NCBI GenBank assembly: GCA_020740775.1
Contig: JAHEWK010000001.1
Coordinates: forward strand, 4,092,001 to 4,156,000
Direction of reading: 5' to 3'
DNA: 64,000 nt
Origin: Ilyonectria destructans
Taxonomy: Eukaryota > Ascomycota > Sordariomycetes > Hypocreales > Nectriaceae
Shown here: positions 1 to 11,522 of the stretch, one piece after another
How the letters are laid out: every line of letters starts with the position of its first letter
How positions within the stretch are numbered: position 1 is the stretch's first letter
Position numbers and translations under genes: made by a program
Notes under the pieces: model-generated
The model's database searches: none
What the model saw: the letters and a program-made list of their open reading frames with translations, nothing else
What the model was told of the DNA's origin: nothing

Positions 1-147
1 GATGAGTTCCGAGAGGTGGTATTGGGGAGTGTCCTTTCCGGCCTTGGAGCACTGCTCGGCAACGACCTTTTGCATTTTCTTGGCATCTTCAATGGCTTTC
101 TGCTTGGTGACCGAGAAGTCCGGCCCTCTCACTTGGAGGGACGTCAT
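1..147 (-). CDS. N-terminus of probable GCK/Ste20-type protein kinase (partial)
   Basis: An ATG at 147-145 opens 49 codons that run off the left edge, so only the N-terminus is seen. The segment is basic and helical (VTKQKAIEDAKKMQKVVAEQ) and ends in YHLSELI. That ending is typical of the residues just before a protein-kinase glycine loop. From memory, fungal germinal-centre/Ste20 kinases (the MST-1/Nak1-Sid1 type) start with a similar short helix followed by Y-x-L-x-E-L-I and then GKGSFG. The kinase domain lies outside the window, so the call rests on the N-terminal pattern and may be wrong. It is transcribed leftward, away from the LAG1 3' end. Confidence 0.45.
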   Translation of the reverse strand, partial: MTSLQVRGPDFSVTKQKAIEDAKKMQKVVAEQCSKAGKDTPQYHLSELI

Positions 148-1160
148 GATGGTAAATGGAGAGTGGTGAGTGGCCCTAGGCTGAGGCCGGGGTAAGGCCT
201 AAGAGACGCCAGTGGGGCTGCAGGTTGATCAGGAGCCGATGTGCCTCGCCTCACATCATTAGAAGCGATTCCAGCGGCTTGAGGAGCGATGGCCGCCAGC
301 CGCGAACCGGGGGAAGCGAGATTTGTGGTCGTTGACGTCTTTTGCTATTCAGATGCTGAAGTCATTCTCACCAGGTTTCGTAAGGGGCGATGGATGTCTG
401 GCGACGCACGAGCCCCGGAGAGGTCGGCCAATTGGGAGTACGCCGTGACGTGGCGGTGCGGGTGACCGTTGTGTGGCTGGTGTGCTATTTATGTACCATG
501 TATCATGGCATTCCAACGGCCGGCGGGTCGCCGTTTACAACATCCTCACACAGATATGAAACCAGCAAACTGTCACGGAATCTTGACAAAATTACAAAAT
601 CTACACTTCTTTTCAATTACTTCTCCGCTCTCTTGTGCAGGGCGATCCCTCAATCGAGCACAGACACATAATTCAACAGTCAGGCGCTCCTATTTGCTGC
701 CAGCATGATTATCTCCCCATCTGTCACCCCATGCATCCACCTCTGCACTAGCTCTGAGCAATGGCCTGACGACTCTTACACCGTTCTGTTTCGTAGCATT
801 TACACCTGTTCCCTCTGAGTATCTTTCCGACGACCTCAATTTCCGGCAAGCTGGTGGAAGTGCCTTCAACGGCAATGCTTCCCTTCTCCCCCACCAGAGG
901 CATGTTCAACTCATTTCTCTTGAATGTTTCTTTCTTCTTCTTTCTTTCGATCAACTGAATGCTACAAGGTTGTTCTGGGGTATCGTTTTCTCCGCCTACA
1001 TCTCGCACCCAAGCCCAGTCGTCGTGTAAATCGCTCTTCGCCTTGATAAAGGCTGACGCCTGACGCTCTGGCCCTTCTCCTAGCTCATGAATAACACCCC
1101 CCAGCTCTTCGAGAGAGCTTCTCAATCATGGCACCTGCTCAGAGGAGCATCCTGGTAGAC
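148..1160. other. intergenic: kinase promoter side and LAG1 3' flank
   Basis: About 1 kb between the kinase start and the LAG1 stop. It should hold the kinase promoter and 5' leader (right of 147) and the LAG1 3' UTR (left of 1161). A 125-codon minus-strand open frame at 748-1125 has no ATG at its start and no recognisable domain. No RNA gene was seen. Confidence 0.6.
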
Positions 1161-2707
1161 TCAATCTTCCTTGTCTCCCTCGTCGTCGCTGCGGTTGTCC
1201 TCCGCGCCCTCTCTACGAATGACCTTCAAGGCGACGCGAGCAATCATGGCAAACCAGACAATATTCATGCACTGCAGTAAGAGCAAAGGCAAGAGGAAGG
1301 ACCACGTCACAGTGCGGCCGAAGCAGACAAGTCCTTGTGAGTTCCAGAATGGCTCGAGCATGTAGCGGGATTCCGTCGGAATGGGGAGGGGTCCCTTAAG
1401 GTCCTCGTTGGTACCTCTCCAGCAGGTTTCCCCAATGATTTCGGGGATGTCGGCATAGATGGACCAGCAAACCATGCAGTAGACGATGTGGCGGGTAAAG
1501 ATCCACGAGACTAAGAAAATGCCGAACATGATATCGCATACGACCTTAAAGCCCATGTACTTCAAGCACTTGGCAAGCTTCAACAGCGTCAGGCTCTCAT
1601 AACACATATGACGGTCAGGGGGGCGGCGCGCTTACAGGAAGAACGATGTCGACAAAGTCCATGAGGACGAGGATCATGTTGCCGACGCGGGTCTGGTGGT
1701 AAGCGTAGCAAGCGTACATCAAGCCGCAGGTGACAAAATGGTGAGCCAGCATCTGCGAATGGTCCTTGCGGCGCTCCTCAATGTTGATGACGATGATCTG
1801 TTGGAGCCAGAAAGCCCACTGAGCCAGGATGTAGAATTTGACCAGACCAGTCAATTCGCGGTCCGGCCAGTTAGTCCACAGCTCCTTCATGTTGAGCCAG
1901 TAAGGAGAGGTTCGGTAGATATACTGAGATTGCCTGTTAGCTCATGCGATATAGACCGAGCGAGTTATGTCGGGTCGGCGTGTGACGGAGGTACGTACCA
2001 TGCCCATCGTCCAGAAGACGGCGTAGTAGCACAGAAGCCATGATTGCTCGCTGAAGCGCGTCAAGTCCTTTCTTTTGCGCACACCGCACAACTTGGCGAA
2101 GGGAACCAGAACATACTGCATGACAGCAGCCCGCAGTCCTGAAAATAAGACAATAAAACAAGTTATAAGGTAAACATCATCGCTGCCGTTGGCGTATTTG
2201 CCGGTAAGGTCGTTGTGATAGGATAAGGTGAAGAATTTTGTAGTGTAAGGTCGGGCTCTGGGGATGAAGTGCGCGAGGAAGAGGAGCGCAAGGAGGTTGA
2301 AAGCGATTCCTGGATGGCCATGTTAGTACAATGCTGTCGACGAATGTGTCTTGAGAAATGTTTGAGTGTTGATCGTATGTTGCGCTCCCGAGGTTGCCGA
2401 CGGAGGGAAACCGAGGCATTGATATTGGCATTGGCATTGACAGAGACAATGGATAGGCAATAGACATACCAATCTGGTTTCTGAGCATCCAGCTGGCGAC
2501 AAATTTCCTTGCGCCATCCGATTTCCTCCTAACGCGGCTCACGACGGCCATGTTGCCATTGCTAACGGTCTGCATGTATGAGGGCCGGTTTGTGTTGTTG
2601 GAGGCGGCGTGATAACCAGTGTTCCTTTCAGGCTTCGCGCCCGCTGTGCCGCAGTTTGCGCGACTCTCAATAATGGGCTTTTCATCGTAGCCGTCGAAGT
2701 CGGTCAT
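1161..2707 (-). CDS. LAG1: Ceramide synthase, TLC domain (LAG1/LAC1 family)
   Basis: Sphingoid-base N-acyltransferase of the endoplasmic reticulum, which makes (dihydro)ceramide from acyl-CoA and a long-chain base. Exons on the minus strand are 2707-2470, 2309-1999, 1923-1636 and 1595-1161 (424 codons, 423 aa), with donors GTATGT, GTACGT and GTAAGC. The TLC domain covers roughly the C-terminal two thirds. The Lag1 motif is visible as a double His (about residues 244-245, MLAHHFVTC) followed by DFVD near 272-275, within several hydrophobic helices. The tail is acidic (SDDEGDKED), as is usual for fungal Lag1 proteins. The open frame extends upstream to 2770 only through a TTG codon; the first ATG is at 2707 (MTDFDGYDEKP). 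Fungi usually have two or three such paralogues, and which one this is cannot be settled here. Confidence 0.92.
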
Positions 2708-5492
2708 GATGGGTGAGGGGCAGGCCGCCGTAGGATACGCATAGGACGACGGTGGGGGGGAAGCGGCCAAGACGCCGAGGCCACGGCGATGCGGAGGAGG
2801 GGCGGGAGGATGTCGGGGAATTCGGAGGGTGGATGCGACGAGGTGGGTGAAGGATACGAAGGATACGAATTAACAAGAGGAAGAGAAGAGAAAAAGAGCT
2901 GAGCCACAGGAGTCGAATTGGTGCTGCGCTATGCCGTCGTCGGGAGCCTGGTAGGTGGAGGATAGGGGTTTCGAGAAGTCATTTAGAAAAAAAACCAGGA
3001 TCGCCCGACATAATCGTATGTTCCACTAATATCCATTTTACGTCGACACAAAAAGGCCAAATCGCGGTAATGAGGACCCCTCATCATGTTAATCCATGTC
3101 TAACCCCACTATGTTGGCTTATTTAGCTGCTTAATTCACTGGTTAATGCGAGACGTATGGAGACTTTGGAAGCTCGCGACTCCTTGCCCCTGTCGACCCT
3201 GGATACTCGCCGGCGGCTGAAGAATATGTTGAGGAGCCGTGCTTCGGCGCCCCGCGGACTACCGCAGACTATGAGCAGGCATCATTAATAAGGCCCCCGC
3301 GAATTGCTCCAGATCGTAAATGATGGAGCTCCTATTTACATTTCTTTTTCCACATGTGGCCTGACGCTAACCCAGAGTGCTAGCGTTACACAACCTACCC
3401 TGGCAGTCTCATTTTCCGACTCTCCTGGCACTACTCCGTAGGGCTTATAGAAATAAGGAAGTACTTAGTGTACTTAGCCTAGTAATGATTAGTTGATTTA
3501 TTAGTATTACTTTTTCTTATGGATAAGACTTTTAAAAGAGCCCTCCGTAATGTCGTTTGTATAATAGGTGTCTAGTATAGATGTCTAGACCTATCCCGTG
3601 CGCTTGGCCTGGGGCGTGGTGTTGTTGACGTTGTGTTAACTGTTAAGTCGTCAAAACGCCGCTAGTATCAGACTCATGGACCACCGGTTCATTACAGCAC
3701 TTCCCCAGTTCTTCAACGGGGGTAACTGGTTTCACCAACACACGAGTCTCGGGTGTACGTGGTTCTCAAGCTCGAATAATTGCATTTTAATTATATTCCA
3801 CTCGCTCTCCAAGGGATACAATATCTGGGCTGTGTGTGTCCCATTTCTTGAAACATGTGTACACGTGGTCTCCCACACATAGCCACAGTCTTGATCCTAG
3901 GGCAAGGTGAGCCAAACATGAAAGAGATGAGTAGACCAAGAGTCGAGAAGGGGTAAGGCAAATCTATATTCGAACAACAATATGCTTTGCTGAGTCCAAC
4001 CCGCAGGTCTTCGGGTTCTTAACTCTAAAACCACCACCGTCTCTCACATCGTGTCGAATCACATCACTTTCATCCCTCATCTCATCCTATTCTCGACTCC
4101 CCCAAAAAAACAGATAATCAACGTCTGCCATACAGAGGGCAGGACGGTTTCCAACAAGCAGATTTTCAAGTCAAAAGACAAAACGTGCAGCTGCTGTGCA
4201 GCGCAGTCCCTCTCGGCCGAAATGTCTAGTCCATTATTAGTCCATGCATACTCCCTCCGCCAAGTTTTAGCGTTGCCATCTGACCTCCACGAGATCCAAG
4301 CTGAGAGCTATCTAGATCATCGGCTCTTTACCCGCGAGGTAGACGCCACTGAATTCCCATAAAAATGGTAAATAAACCTTGTTCGAAAATTGTCACGGCA
4401 AAATCGCTCCTTGATTCGTCAGGCCAACATGATGAACTGATCCTCATATTTCTATGAAGTTGCATCGCACAGCCAATGCACGTAACATATCGATTGATGA
4501 AGTGAATGCATCTTGGATTCCGAAATCGGCGACTTGACTTCCAGGCCTTTCCCAGACAAAGTTTGAGACATCAAGGCGCCAAAGAGTTTGCCCACATACT
4601 GATAGGCTGAGTATGAGCGTCATCAAGTGCTTACAGCAATGCACACAACATTATCAATCCCCAACGCCCTGGCATCGCATCTCGATTGTTCTACTAATCT
4701 TGGCGAGTAAAGAGATGATCAATTTAACGCTACACCAACTTTCCCTTCCATTGAGTGCCGCAGAGCGGACTTTATCTCGGAATCGACTAGCATCGATCCG
4801 ACAACGCCACAGAGTGTAATCGCCCGAATCAGTCTCGGCGCTCGATTCGTACGGAAACAAAACCTGTCCCAGAACATGGCCCTTGATATTTCCTACTGCA
4901 CGGCTCATAGATTCTACATAGATGTACCACTCAGAGCTTGTTCCAAAAGATCCCCGCTTCTCAGCTTCTGACTTGCTTCTTCTACACTATTTCTTGGGCT
5001 ATCTCGGGTCAAACCCAAAACATCAAAGGAAGCCATTGAAAGCATAGCAAGCCTCTTTTCTCGCCAAGACCATCTGCAGTGAACTAGTTTGTGTTCCAGT
5101 CTCACCACCCCACATGTCAATCTTTGTTATTACCATGGGCGCGACCCCCAAGCCTGAGTCAGTGCCGACTACGAACGGCATGCATCCATTGGAATGCTAA
5201 ACGACAAGAATCCATCATCCAAAATACCGCATCGCCCCTCACTACGGGCGTATCGGTTTGGAGGGCCGTGCCAATCTGGTGGGTTTGGCGGATGGCATCT
5301 ACCAGTTAGCATCGTCACAGGCCGCCATGAACCAGATCCGGCTGAAGTTTAAGATCCAGTGACTGACAATTTCTTATATCAGGTTGTGTCAGACTCAACC
5401 GCCTTTTCTCGATCTTTTCAATTCCTCTTTCAATCCTAACTTTGCTTCAATTCCAATGGCCAGGGACTCCCAGGTGGAGGAAGTTCGAAATC
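2708..5492. other. 2.8 kb intergenic region, partly AT-rich
   Basis: This lies between the divergent starts of LAG1 and the receptor gene. The part next to LAG1 (2708-3000) is its leader. About 3420-3620 is AT-rich and stop-dense (runs such as TTAGTATTACTTTTTC), unlike the flanks. That could be an old RIP-mutated repeat relic or simply AT-rich spacer. Short open frames at 3676-3882 and 4051-4362 have no recognisable content. No gene is supported. Confidence 0.5.
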
Positions 5493-7007
5493 ATGACCCC
5501 TGCTGCTCAGCAATATTTACAGGCTCACCCAGAGAACGATAGTATTTCACCTCTGCCAGATGACTACCGACATGGATTGATTTCCATCGCCGTCTTCGCA
5601 CTCCTATCTTTCGTCCTCACGTCCAGCCTCTTCCTGTATCTGGCATTCAAGCTATTGAACTGGCACATACGGAACAGAGCTCGCGCGAATAGCATCAAGA
5701 ATAACGTCCCCGATCCGCAACCGATTACCGACTTCACCTACGAAGATGGAGCATACGGACCTGAGGGCGAGTCCTCCAAGGTAGCCCACGATCGAAGCGT
5801 GAAGCGCATACAGAAAGCCGGAAACAGGCCCCCGAATCAATTCTTAATCCTCATCTTCAACCTCATCATTGCCGACATGCACCAGGCCGCGGCCTTCCTA
5901 CTTAGCGTCATTTGGCTGCGGAAAGGAGGCATTTTCATCAACACACCGACTTGTTTTGTTCAAGGGTTCTTAGCCTCGAATGGAAATTTATCTTCCAGTC
6001 TCTTTATGGCCATCATCGCTATACACACGAATATGTCGGTTGTTAAGGATGTTCGGCCGACCCAAAAAGTGTTCTACTCTACTATTGTCGTCACTTGGGT
6101 ATTTGTTTATGCCCTTTCAATCATCCCACTATTAGCTACGCACAACGGAAGAGAGGTCGGAGGCTTCTTTGTACGAGCTGATCCCTGGGTAGGCTCCCCC
6201 TTGTCATCTTTGTTCAATCCCCATACCTGGCTTCGTAACTAATATTGCGTGCAGTGTTGGATCCATGATGCATATGAGAACATTCAACTCTTGACCCATA
6301 ACCTCTTCATCTTCATTTCCATGGTTGTTACATCCGCCCTATACATTTCTATCTACCTATCGCTCCGCCGAGAGGCAAAGTCACAGGCACATGATTCGGG
6401 GCCTAACCGGTCCAACATCAGGCTAAAACATAAACCTGCTTTCTTGGTATACCCGGTCATTTATGTCCTATGCACCCTCCCTCTCGTCCTCGCACGCATT
6501 GTCGACATGGCTGGGATACACATTCCTATTGAGTACTATTGCTTCACCGGAGCCATGATCGCTAGCAATGGATCCTTCGACTGTGTCCTGTTCGGCACGA
6601 CTCGCCACGCAATCGTTTTCGGGACCACAGATGACATCAATGTTGAGAATACGGGGCTCGATACTTTTGCCTTCATGCGTACCCCCCCTGGACAGTTCGG
6701 CAATGCGGTCTGGATTGAAGGAGGCGAGCCTCCCAGGGAACAGACCGAGATTGGTGGGTGGTGGCAGCGACTCCAAAAACGACGCAGCTCTTCCATGACA
6801 ACACCACCTACAGAGGCGAGACCAATCAGTCAGCAGTCGCTAAGGAGCACCCCTCTGCCAGAAATGACGATTCAAATGGATGTGGTTACTACTATGACAG
6901 TAGAGATTGACGACAGCAAAGCGCAGGACCCGAGGTCCCACGTTTCTACAAGGAGTGATACACCGTCCATTAATTTTGTAGAGAAACATATCATGGGAGG
7001 CATCTAA
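5493..7007 (+). CDS. Seven-transmembrane G-protein-coupled receptor, Git3/cAMP-receptor-like
   Basis: Plasma-membrane receptor, presumably signalling through a heterotrimeric G protein; the ligand is unknown. Exons 5493-6188 and 6255-7007 (482 aa), with a 66-nt intron. Seven hydrophobic stretches are visible: HGLISIAVFALLSF, FLILIFNLIIADM, a third around NLSSSLFMAIIAI, YSTIVVTWVFVYAL, HNLFIFISMVVTSAL, FLVYPVIYVLCTLPLV and a seventh around GAMIASNG. A WCWI motif spans the splice junction (residues 232-235), a hallmark of the extracellular loop before TM5 in the Git3/Dictyostelium cAMP-receptor group. Loop 1 after TM1 is unusually long and charged, and the cytoplasmic tail is about 130 residues, rich in Ser/Thr. 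The open frame extends upstream of 5493 only through TTG at 5442. The subclass assignment is from memory of motifs. Confidence 0.8.
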
Positions 7008-7266
7008 AGAAAAGCGCGACGGTTCTTTTTTATTACTTATCTGTGCGGTTCAGAATATCTAAACTAAGCAGGTAGTCTGGTGTCGGGACGGTATAACGAG
7101 TATATGAGATGCCATGTATAGATACCCGGAAAGCATTGTTTAGGAGTAATTGAGCAGAACGCTCACTTGTGTTGTTATAGCAATAAGCAGGCTCTATTTG
7201 AGGTTCCGTCTAATTCTAACTCGATCTGTTATCATGACCTCAGTCACCGATGGTCGCAAGTGTCGT

Positions 7267-7834
7267 TCATGGCCCCTTCAGTTTCTCGATAATCTTACCA
7301 TGGACACCATTCCATCCTGACTCACATGCGCTTTTAACGACTCCAATCAAAAACCTTGAACATTTGATAACAATGTCCTCAACCAATTCACAGCTGCCGT
7401 CCTCTGCCTCCTTTATCTGCCACACCGTCTCCATGACCACGCTCATAGGACTCTGTAACCTGACAAACAGACCGTCCTCCAGGTCGAAATACTCGCATGT
7501 GCTGACGACATCGGAGTCCCAGAGCCCAGCAGGCAGAGTGTGCACTCTGTCTGTCACGGAGTAGACCTTAGCGGGTGCGATGGGGTCGATTTCGCGCTCG
7601 TCGGGGACCGTGGGTTCAGGGTCTGACGGCGTAGGCATGGCCTCAAACTTGATCATGTGTGGATCACAACTGAGGAAGAATTCGTGATCATGGAGCAGCT
7701 GGATGGCCTTTGAAGCCGGGATGCCGGCGGGGATGGCGGTGACGTGCCGGAGCTCGGCGTAGGTGCGGAGCATTGCTGCGGAGGCGGTCAGAATGTGATT
7801 GGTATGGGTTCGACTCGATTTACTTACAGGCCAT
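7267..7834 (-). CDS. DUF7053-like small protein
   Basis: Fungal protein of about 170 aa with no known biochemical role. The main exon (7775-7267) encodes an alpha/beta protein resembling DUF7053 (SRPBCC/START-like) proteins: HVTAIPAGIPASKAIQLLHD at the N-terminus, a strand-rich middle and an amphipathic C-terminal helix. Two starts are possible. One is the ATG at 7773 (168 aa). The other is a 7-nt first exon (7834-7828, ATGGCCT) joined across a 52-nt intron with a perfect GTAAGT donor and CGCAG acceptor, which gives MASMLRTYAELRH (171 aa). I favour the spliced form because donor, acceptor and phase all agree. It is convergent with the receptor gene, 259 nt away. The family name is from memory of sequence pattern. 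Confidence 0.7.
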
Positions 7835-8607
7835 GATGAATATTTGTACGGGCTCTAAAGGTCAGATTGGGGAAATCTGCGGTCGGTATATGTGTTAGGT
7901 GACAAGGGGGGTTTGAACTGCAAGGGGTGAGATGGTTTGATGGATGCCGCAGTATCGGTGGCGCCTCAAGGTACTTGACTAAGGGGTCGGGTTTCATAGC
8001 ACCAGACGATCCCACAACAGCCCGATAACAGGACATGCACGCCTAGAACCACTGAAACACAGTATTGTAGCAAAAATTACGAATATCCATCTCTCCTTTT
8101 ACTAAGGCCAGCGAACTCTGTGATATCATGCAGACTGGTCCAACCCCTCACCCTCTTGGGTCTGACACCCTCATAAGCGAGCATGGAGAATTGACAGAGC
8201 TTATCTGAAGAAAGTAACTTTCAATGACTTCACATGACTTCCAACAGAACGGAAAAATCATTATATTACTTTGGAACCCGGGAACATGGAGATACATATC
8301 TTCTTGGGTGTCTGCTCCTTAAACGAGTGGCGGCAAGGTTTACTGCGTACGTACCCAGTGAGCACACCACGCCCAGTCATGTGATTTCGCGATGCCCACT
8401 TTGGCCCCAGCGCGCCCTCGCGTTCCAGAGGCTAACTCCATCCCACCTCAGCACACCAGAAAATCACCAGAATATCACCCTACGTCTGCGTACTCGATCC
8501 ACCAACGCATCACATCCCTCATTTTGCAACTCTGAGCTCCAGAAGTCTACGGCGGGAATTTAGTGTTATGGGTTGAAGCCCCGTATCCAACCCTGAGATC
8601 CTCCGCA
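7835..8607. promoter_or_regulatory. divergent promoter region, DUF7053-like gene / PSO2
   Basis: 773 bp between two divergent starts, without a coding frame of interest. It should hold both promoters and 5' leaders. No unusual element was recognised. Confidence 0.5.
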
Positions 8608-11175
8608 ATGGTTACGTCAACGAAATCAAGTCGATCCCACACGCCGAGGAAACCCGCCTCCAGTGCGAATATCTCTAGGAAACCTGCCAAACCGAACGCA
8701 AGCATCTTGAGTTTTTTCAAGAAGGCCGATAAACCAGAGGATTCCCTTTTCGTAGGAGCTACAGCTCCACCGAAGCCGAGCATCTTGAGCTTTTTCAAGA
8801 AGGCTGAGAAGCCCGAGGATTCCCTCTTCGTAGGTGCCACATCGGAAACACTTGACAACGGCACAGAGGATCTGTACAGCGCAAACGACTCCGATCGATA
8901 TAATGAAGTCGAATCGTCAAATAAGAAGAGGAAGCTGAGCCCAGAGTCGGAGGAGGGTCCGAAGAAAAGGGAGCCAGTGAAGGTGGAACAAACGACTTCG
9001 CCAGCAAAAGCCGAAGATGACTCTCGACCCAAGAGGGCCCGAATCAAGACCGGTTTCGTGATTGATTCCGATAGCGAAGATGAAGCCGACAACTCCGTAG
9101 ACTCGAACGAGTCAAATATCCAGAAAAAAACCCAATGTACGGAACATCCCCCAGTTAAAGAGGTTCAACTAGACGGTTTTGCTAAGGACGAAGAGAAGGA
9201 CGATGACGAAGACGACCCCGCAACGTTGAAACAGGAATGCTCTAAAGACGAACAATTCGATGGTCCCGAGGAATTTGTCGACATATCTGGGCTTGACGCG
9301 GACGACTTTGAAGGCGAAGAAATGCGAGAGATGCGGTTCATGCGAGAGCAAGCCCGCCTCGAAGCAGAGGAAGCAGGGGGTCTCTCGAGCGAAGATCTAG
9401 CCGATGAACCCTTCGACGATGGATCCATGATAGAAAGCTGCCCAATCTGTAATGGCAGTTTGGCCGGGGTTTCTGCCGACGAAGCCACACGCCACGTCAA
9501 CTCATGCCTTGATGGCAATCCGATCCCGTTGCCTGAAATGGAGAAAACAGTCTTGGACAGTCCAAAGGAGTCATCAGAGGTTGAATCCGGTGATCTCGGC
9601 AAAAGATTTGCGCGAGCAGCGGTCCCCAGACCTGGGCAAGCTAACCCTTTCGACATCAATGCTCCAGGGAGCGCACCCAAGTCTGCATTCTCAAAACTCA
9701 TGTCCAATAATGCTGAAGATTCAGCTTGGGCAACAGCTGCTGCCGCCGAAACCTCGTCACGAGGTAGACCCGCGTATGAAAGGACATGTCCATTCTACAA
9801 AATCATGCCAGGGTTCTTCATTTGCGTGGATGCATTTCGCTATGGTGCCGTGGAAGGATGCAAGGCTTACTTTCTAAGCCATTTCCATAGTGACCACTAC
9901 ATCGGCCTTACGGCAAACTGGAAGCATGGGCCCATATACTGCAGCAAAGTTACCGGCAGTCTTGTCAAGCAACAGCTCCGAACCGCCGCGAAGTGGGTTG
10001 TTGAGCTAGAGTTTGACAAATCCTACGACATTCCTGGGACCGAGGGAGCTACTGTCACCATGATACCAGCAAACCACTGTCCCGGGAGTTCTCTTTTTCT
10101 CTTCGAGAAAACCATGCGGAGAGGTCCAAACAGTCGGATGCAACGCATCCTACACTGTGGTGATTTTCGAGCATGTCCTGCTCACGTCACACACCCACTC
10201 CTCAAGCCCGATGTCGTCGACTCCATTTCAGGGAAAATAAAACAGCAGAAGATTGACATCTGCTATCTTGACACCACATATCTCAACCCCCGCTACTCAT
10301 TCCCGCGACAAGACGATGTCATCAAAGCCTGTGCGGATTTGTGTGGATCGATGTCGCCCGATCCCAACTGCAAAGACGACATCTGGGACCGGTCTTCGGG
10401 AACACCAACTGTTAGCAAATTCTTTCAAAGCAAAAATGCTGGCGAGAATGAACAACCTGGGACTAAGGCGGGACCCCGACAGCGCCTCCTCGTGATTTGC
10501 GGTACCTACTCAATTGGAAAGGAACGCATTTGCATTGCGATTGCGAAAGCCCTGGGATCAAAGATATTTGCATCGCCAGGCAAGATTAAAATATGCAAGC
10601 AACTGGGCGACCCGGAGTTGACGGCATTGCTTACCTCCAACCCTGTCGAGGCACAGGTTCACATGCAAATGCTCATGGAGATTCGCGCAGAGACACTCCA
10701 AGAATATCTTAATGGCTACAAGGCTCACTTCAGTCGTATCGTGGGGTTCCGTCCCAGCGGGTGGAACTTCCGGCCTCCCAATAGCAAGTCCGTTGGAGCC
10801 AACACATCACCTGGCAGCATACAAACGGACCAGATCCTTCACGGCAAAGGCTGGCGAACGCGGTTTGGGTACAAAGACTTTGTTGCACAGAGAGGGAGCA
10901 CCAAGGAAGCCATGTGCTTTGGAGTGCCCTACTCAGAACACAGCAGTTTTCGGGAGCTAGCCATGTTCGTCATGAGCTTAAGGATCGAAAAGGTGATCCC
11001 CACGGTGAACGTGGGCAGCGAGCAGTCAAGGAATCGTATGAAGGGGTGGATCGATCGGTGGATGACCGAGAGAAGAAGGGGAGGGCTGGTGACGCCACTG
11101 GTTGAGGACGAAGATGATGAGAGTAAAGCATTGTGGGAGGGAAAGTCTGGCAAGGGAGGCGGGGCGTGGTGGTGA
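8608..11175 (+). CDS. PSO2: DNA interstrand-crosslink repair nuclease PSO2/SNM1
   Basis: 5'-exonuclease of the metallo-beta-lactamase/beta-CASP (SNM1) family, which processes DNA crosslinks in the nucleus. Single exon, 855 aa from ATG 8608; the frame opens earlier only through GTG at 8563. Order: a tandem pair of PIP-like segments (residues 31-52 and 57-78, core SILSFFKKA), an acidic disordered region with basic patches (KKRK, KRARIK), a UBZ4-type zinc finger (C278, C281, H296, C300), the lactamase motif HFHSDH at 425-430, a third FF motif (TVSKFF, about 601-606), and a DRMBL region near 695-730 (HFSRIVGFRPSGW). The C-terminal PYSEHSSFREL carries the conserved beta-CASP His. All catalytic motifs look intact. 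It is longer than budding yeast Pso2, mostly in the N-terminal region. Confidence 0.95.
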   Translation: MVTSTKSSRSHTPRKPASSANISRKPAKPNASILSFFKKADKPEDSLFVGATAPPKPSILSFFKKAEKPEDSLFVGATSETLDNGTEDLYSANDSDRYNEVESSNKKRKLSPESEEGPKKREPVKVEQTTSPAKAEDDSRPKRARIKTGFVIDSDSEDEADNSVDSNESNIQKKTQCTEHPPVKEVQLDGFAKDEEKDDDEDDPATLKQECSKDEQFDGPEEFVDISGLDADDFEGEEMREMRFMREQARLEAEEAGGLSSEDLADEPFDDGSMIESCPICNGSLAGVSADEATRHVNSCLDGNPIPLPEMEKTVLDSPKESSEVESGDLGKRFARAAVPRPGQANPFDINAPGSAPKSAFSKLMSNNAEDSAWATAAAAETSSRGRPAYERTCPFYKIMPGFFICVDAFRYGAVEGCKAYFLSHFHSDHYIGLTANWKHGPIYCSKVTGSLVKQQLRTAAKWVVELEFDKSYDIPGTEGATVTMIPANHCPGSSLFLFEKTMRRGPNSRMQRILHCGDFRACPAHVTHPLLKPDVVDSISGKIKQQKIDICYLDTTYLNPRYSFPRQDDVIKACADLCGSMSPDPNCKDDIWDRSSGTPTVSKFFQSKNAGENEQPGTKAGPRQRLLVICGTYSIGKERICIAIAKALGSKIFASPGKIKICKQLGDPELTALLTSNPVEAQVHMQMLMEIRAETLQEYLNGYKAHFSRIVGFRPSGWNFRPPNSKSVGANTSPGSIQTDQILHGKGWRTRFGYKDFVAQRGSTKEAMCFGVPYSEHSSFRELAMFVMSLRIEKVIPTVNVGSEQSRNRMKGWIDRWMTERRRGGLVTPLVEDEDDESKALWEGKSGKGGGAWW
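8698..8841 (+). repeat. in-frame tandem duplication encoding two PIP-like motifs
   Basis: Two copies of about 63 bp encode SILSFFKKA-D/E-KPEDSLFVGAT. The first copy is near 8701-8763 and the second near 8779-8841, separated by a five-residue spacer. The copies differ almost only at synonymous positions apart from one Asp/Glu change, which suggests an internal duplication kept under protein-level selection. Confidence 0.85.
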
Positions 11176-11522
11176 TGATACAATTGGGTGACTTGCATTG
11201 AATACAACGGATAGATGACCTCTGGATAATTGGATGATACCTCGAGAACGCGGCAGCTTTCTTCACAGCCGTTTCTTCTTCGCAAATGTTTCTTCCCCTC
11301 GCGACATGTCCTCTTTTTGCAGTATACGCACGCTAGGAGCTGCACGAAATGGGAAAAGAATAGCATTTCATTATCCATATCAGGAGCCAACGCCACATGA
11401 ATCCCCGTCATCCTTTTGTCAGTACACCATCCATGCAATAGCCATTCCTCCCAAACGGATCCCAGGACGCATCACGCCTCAAGCAAATCCCTATCCGCTA
11501 CGCGAAAACCCAAGGAACCCGC
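11176..11522. other. convergent intergenic, PSO2 and LSm2 3' flanks
   Basis: 347 bp between two convergent stop codons. This is 3' UTR territory, and nothing further was seen. Confidence 0.6.

Noticed and set aside
748..1125. 125-codon minus-strand frame behind LAG1
   Set aside because: It starts at a non-ATG codon, is out of frame with the LAG1 C-terminus, and lies where a 3' UTR is expected. Kept only as a note.
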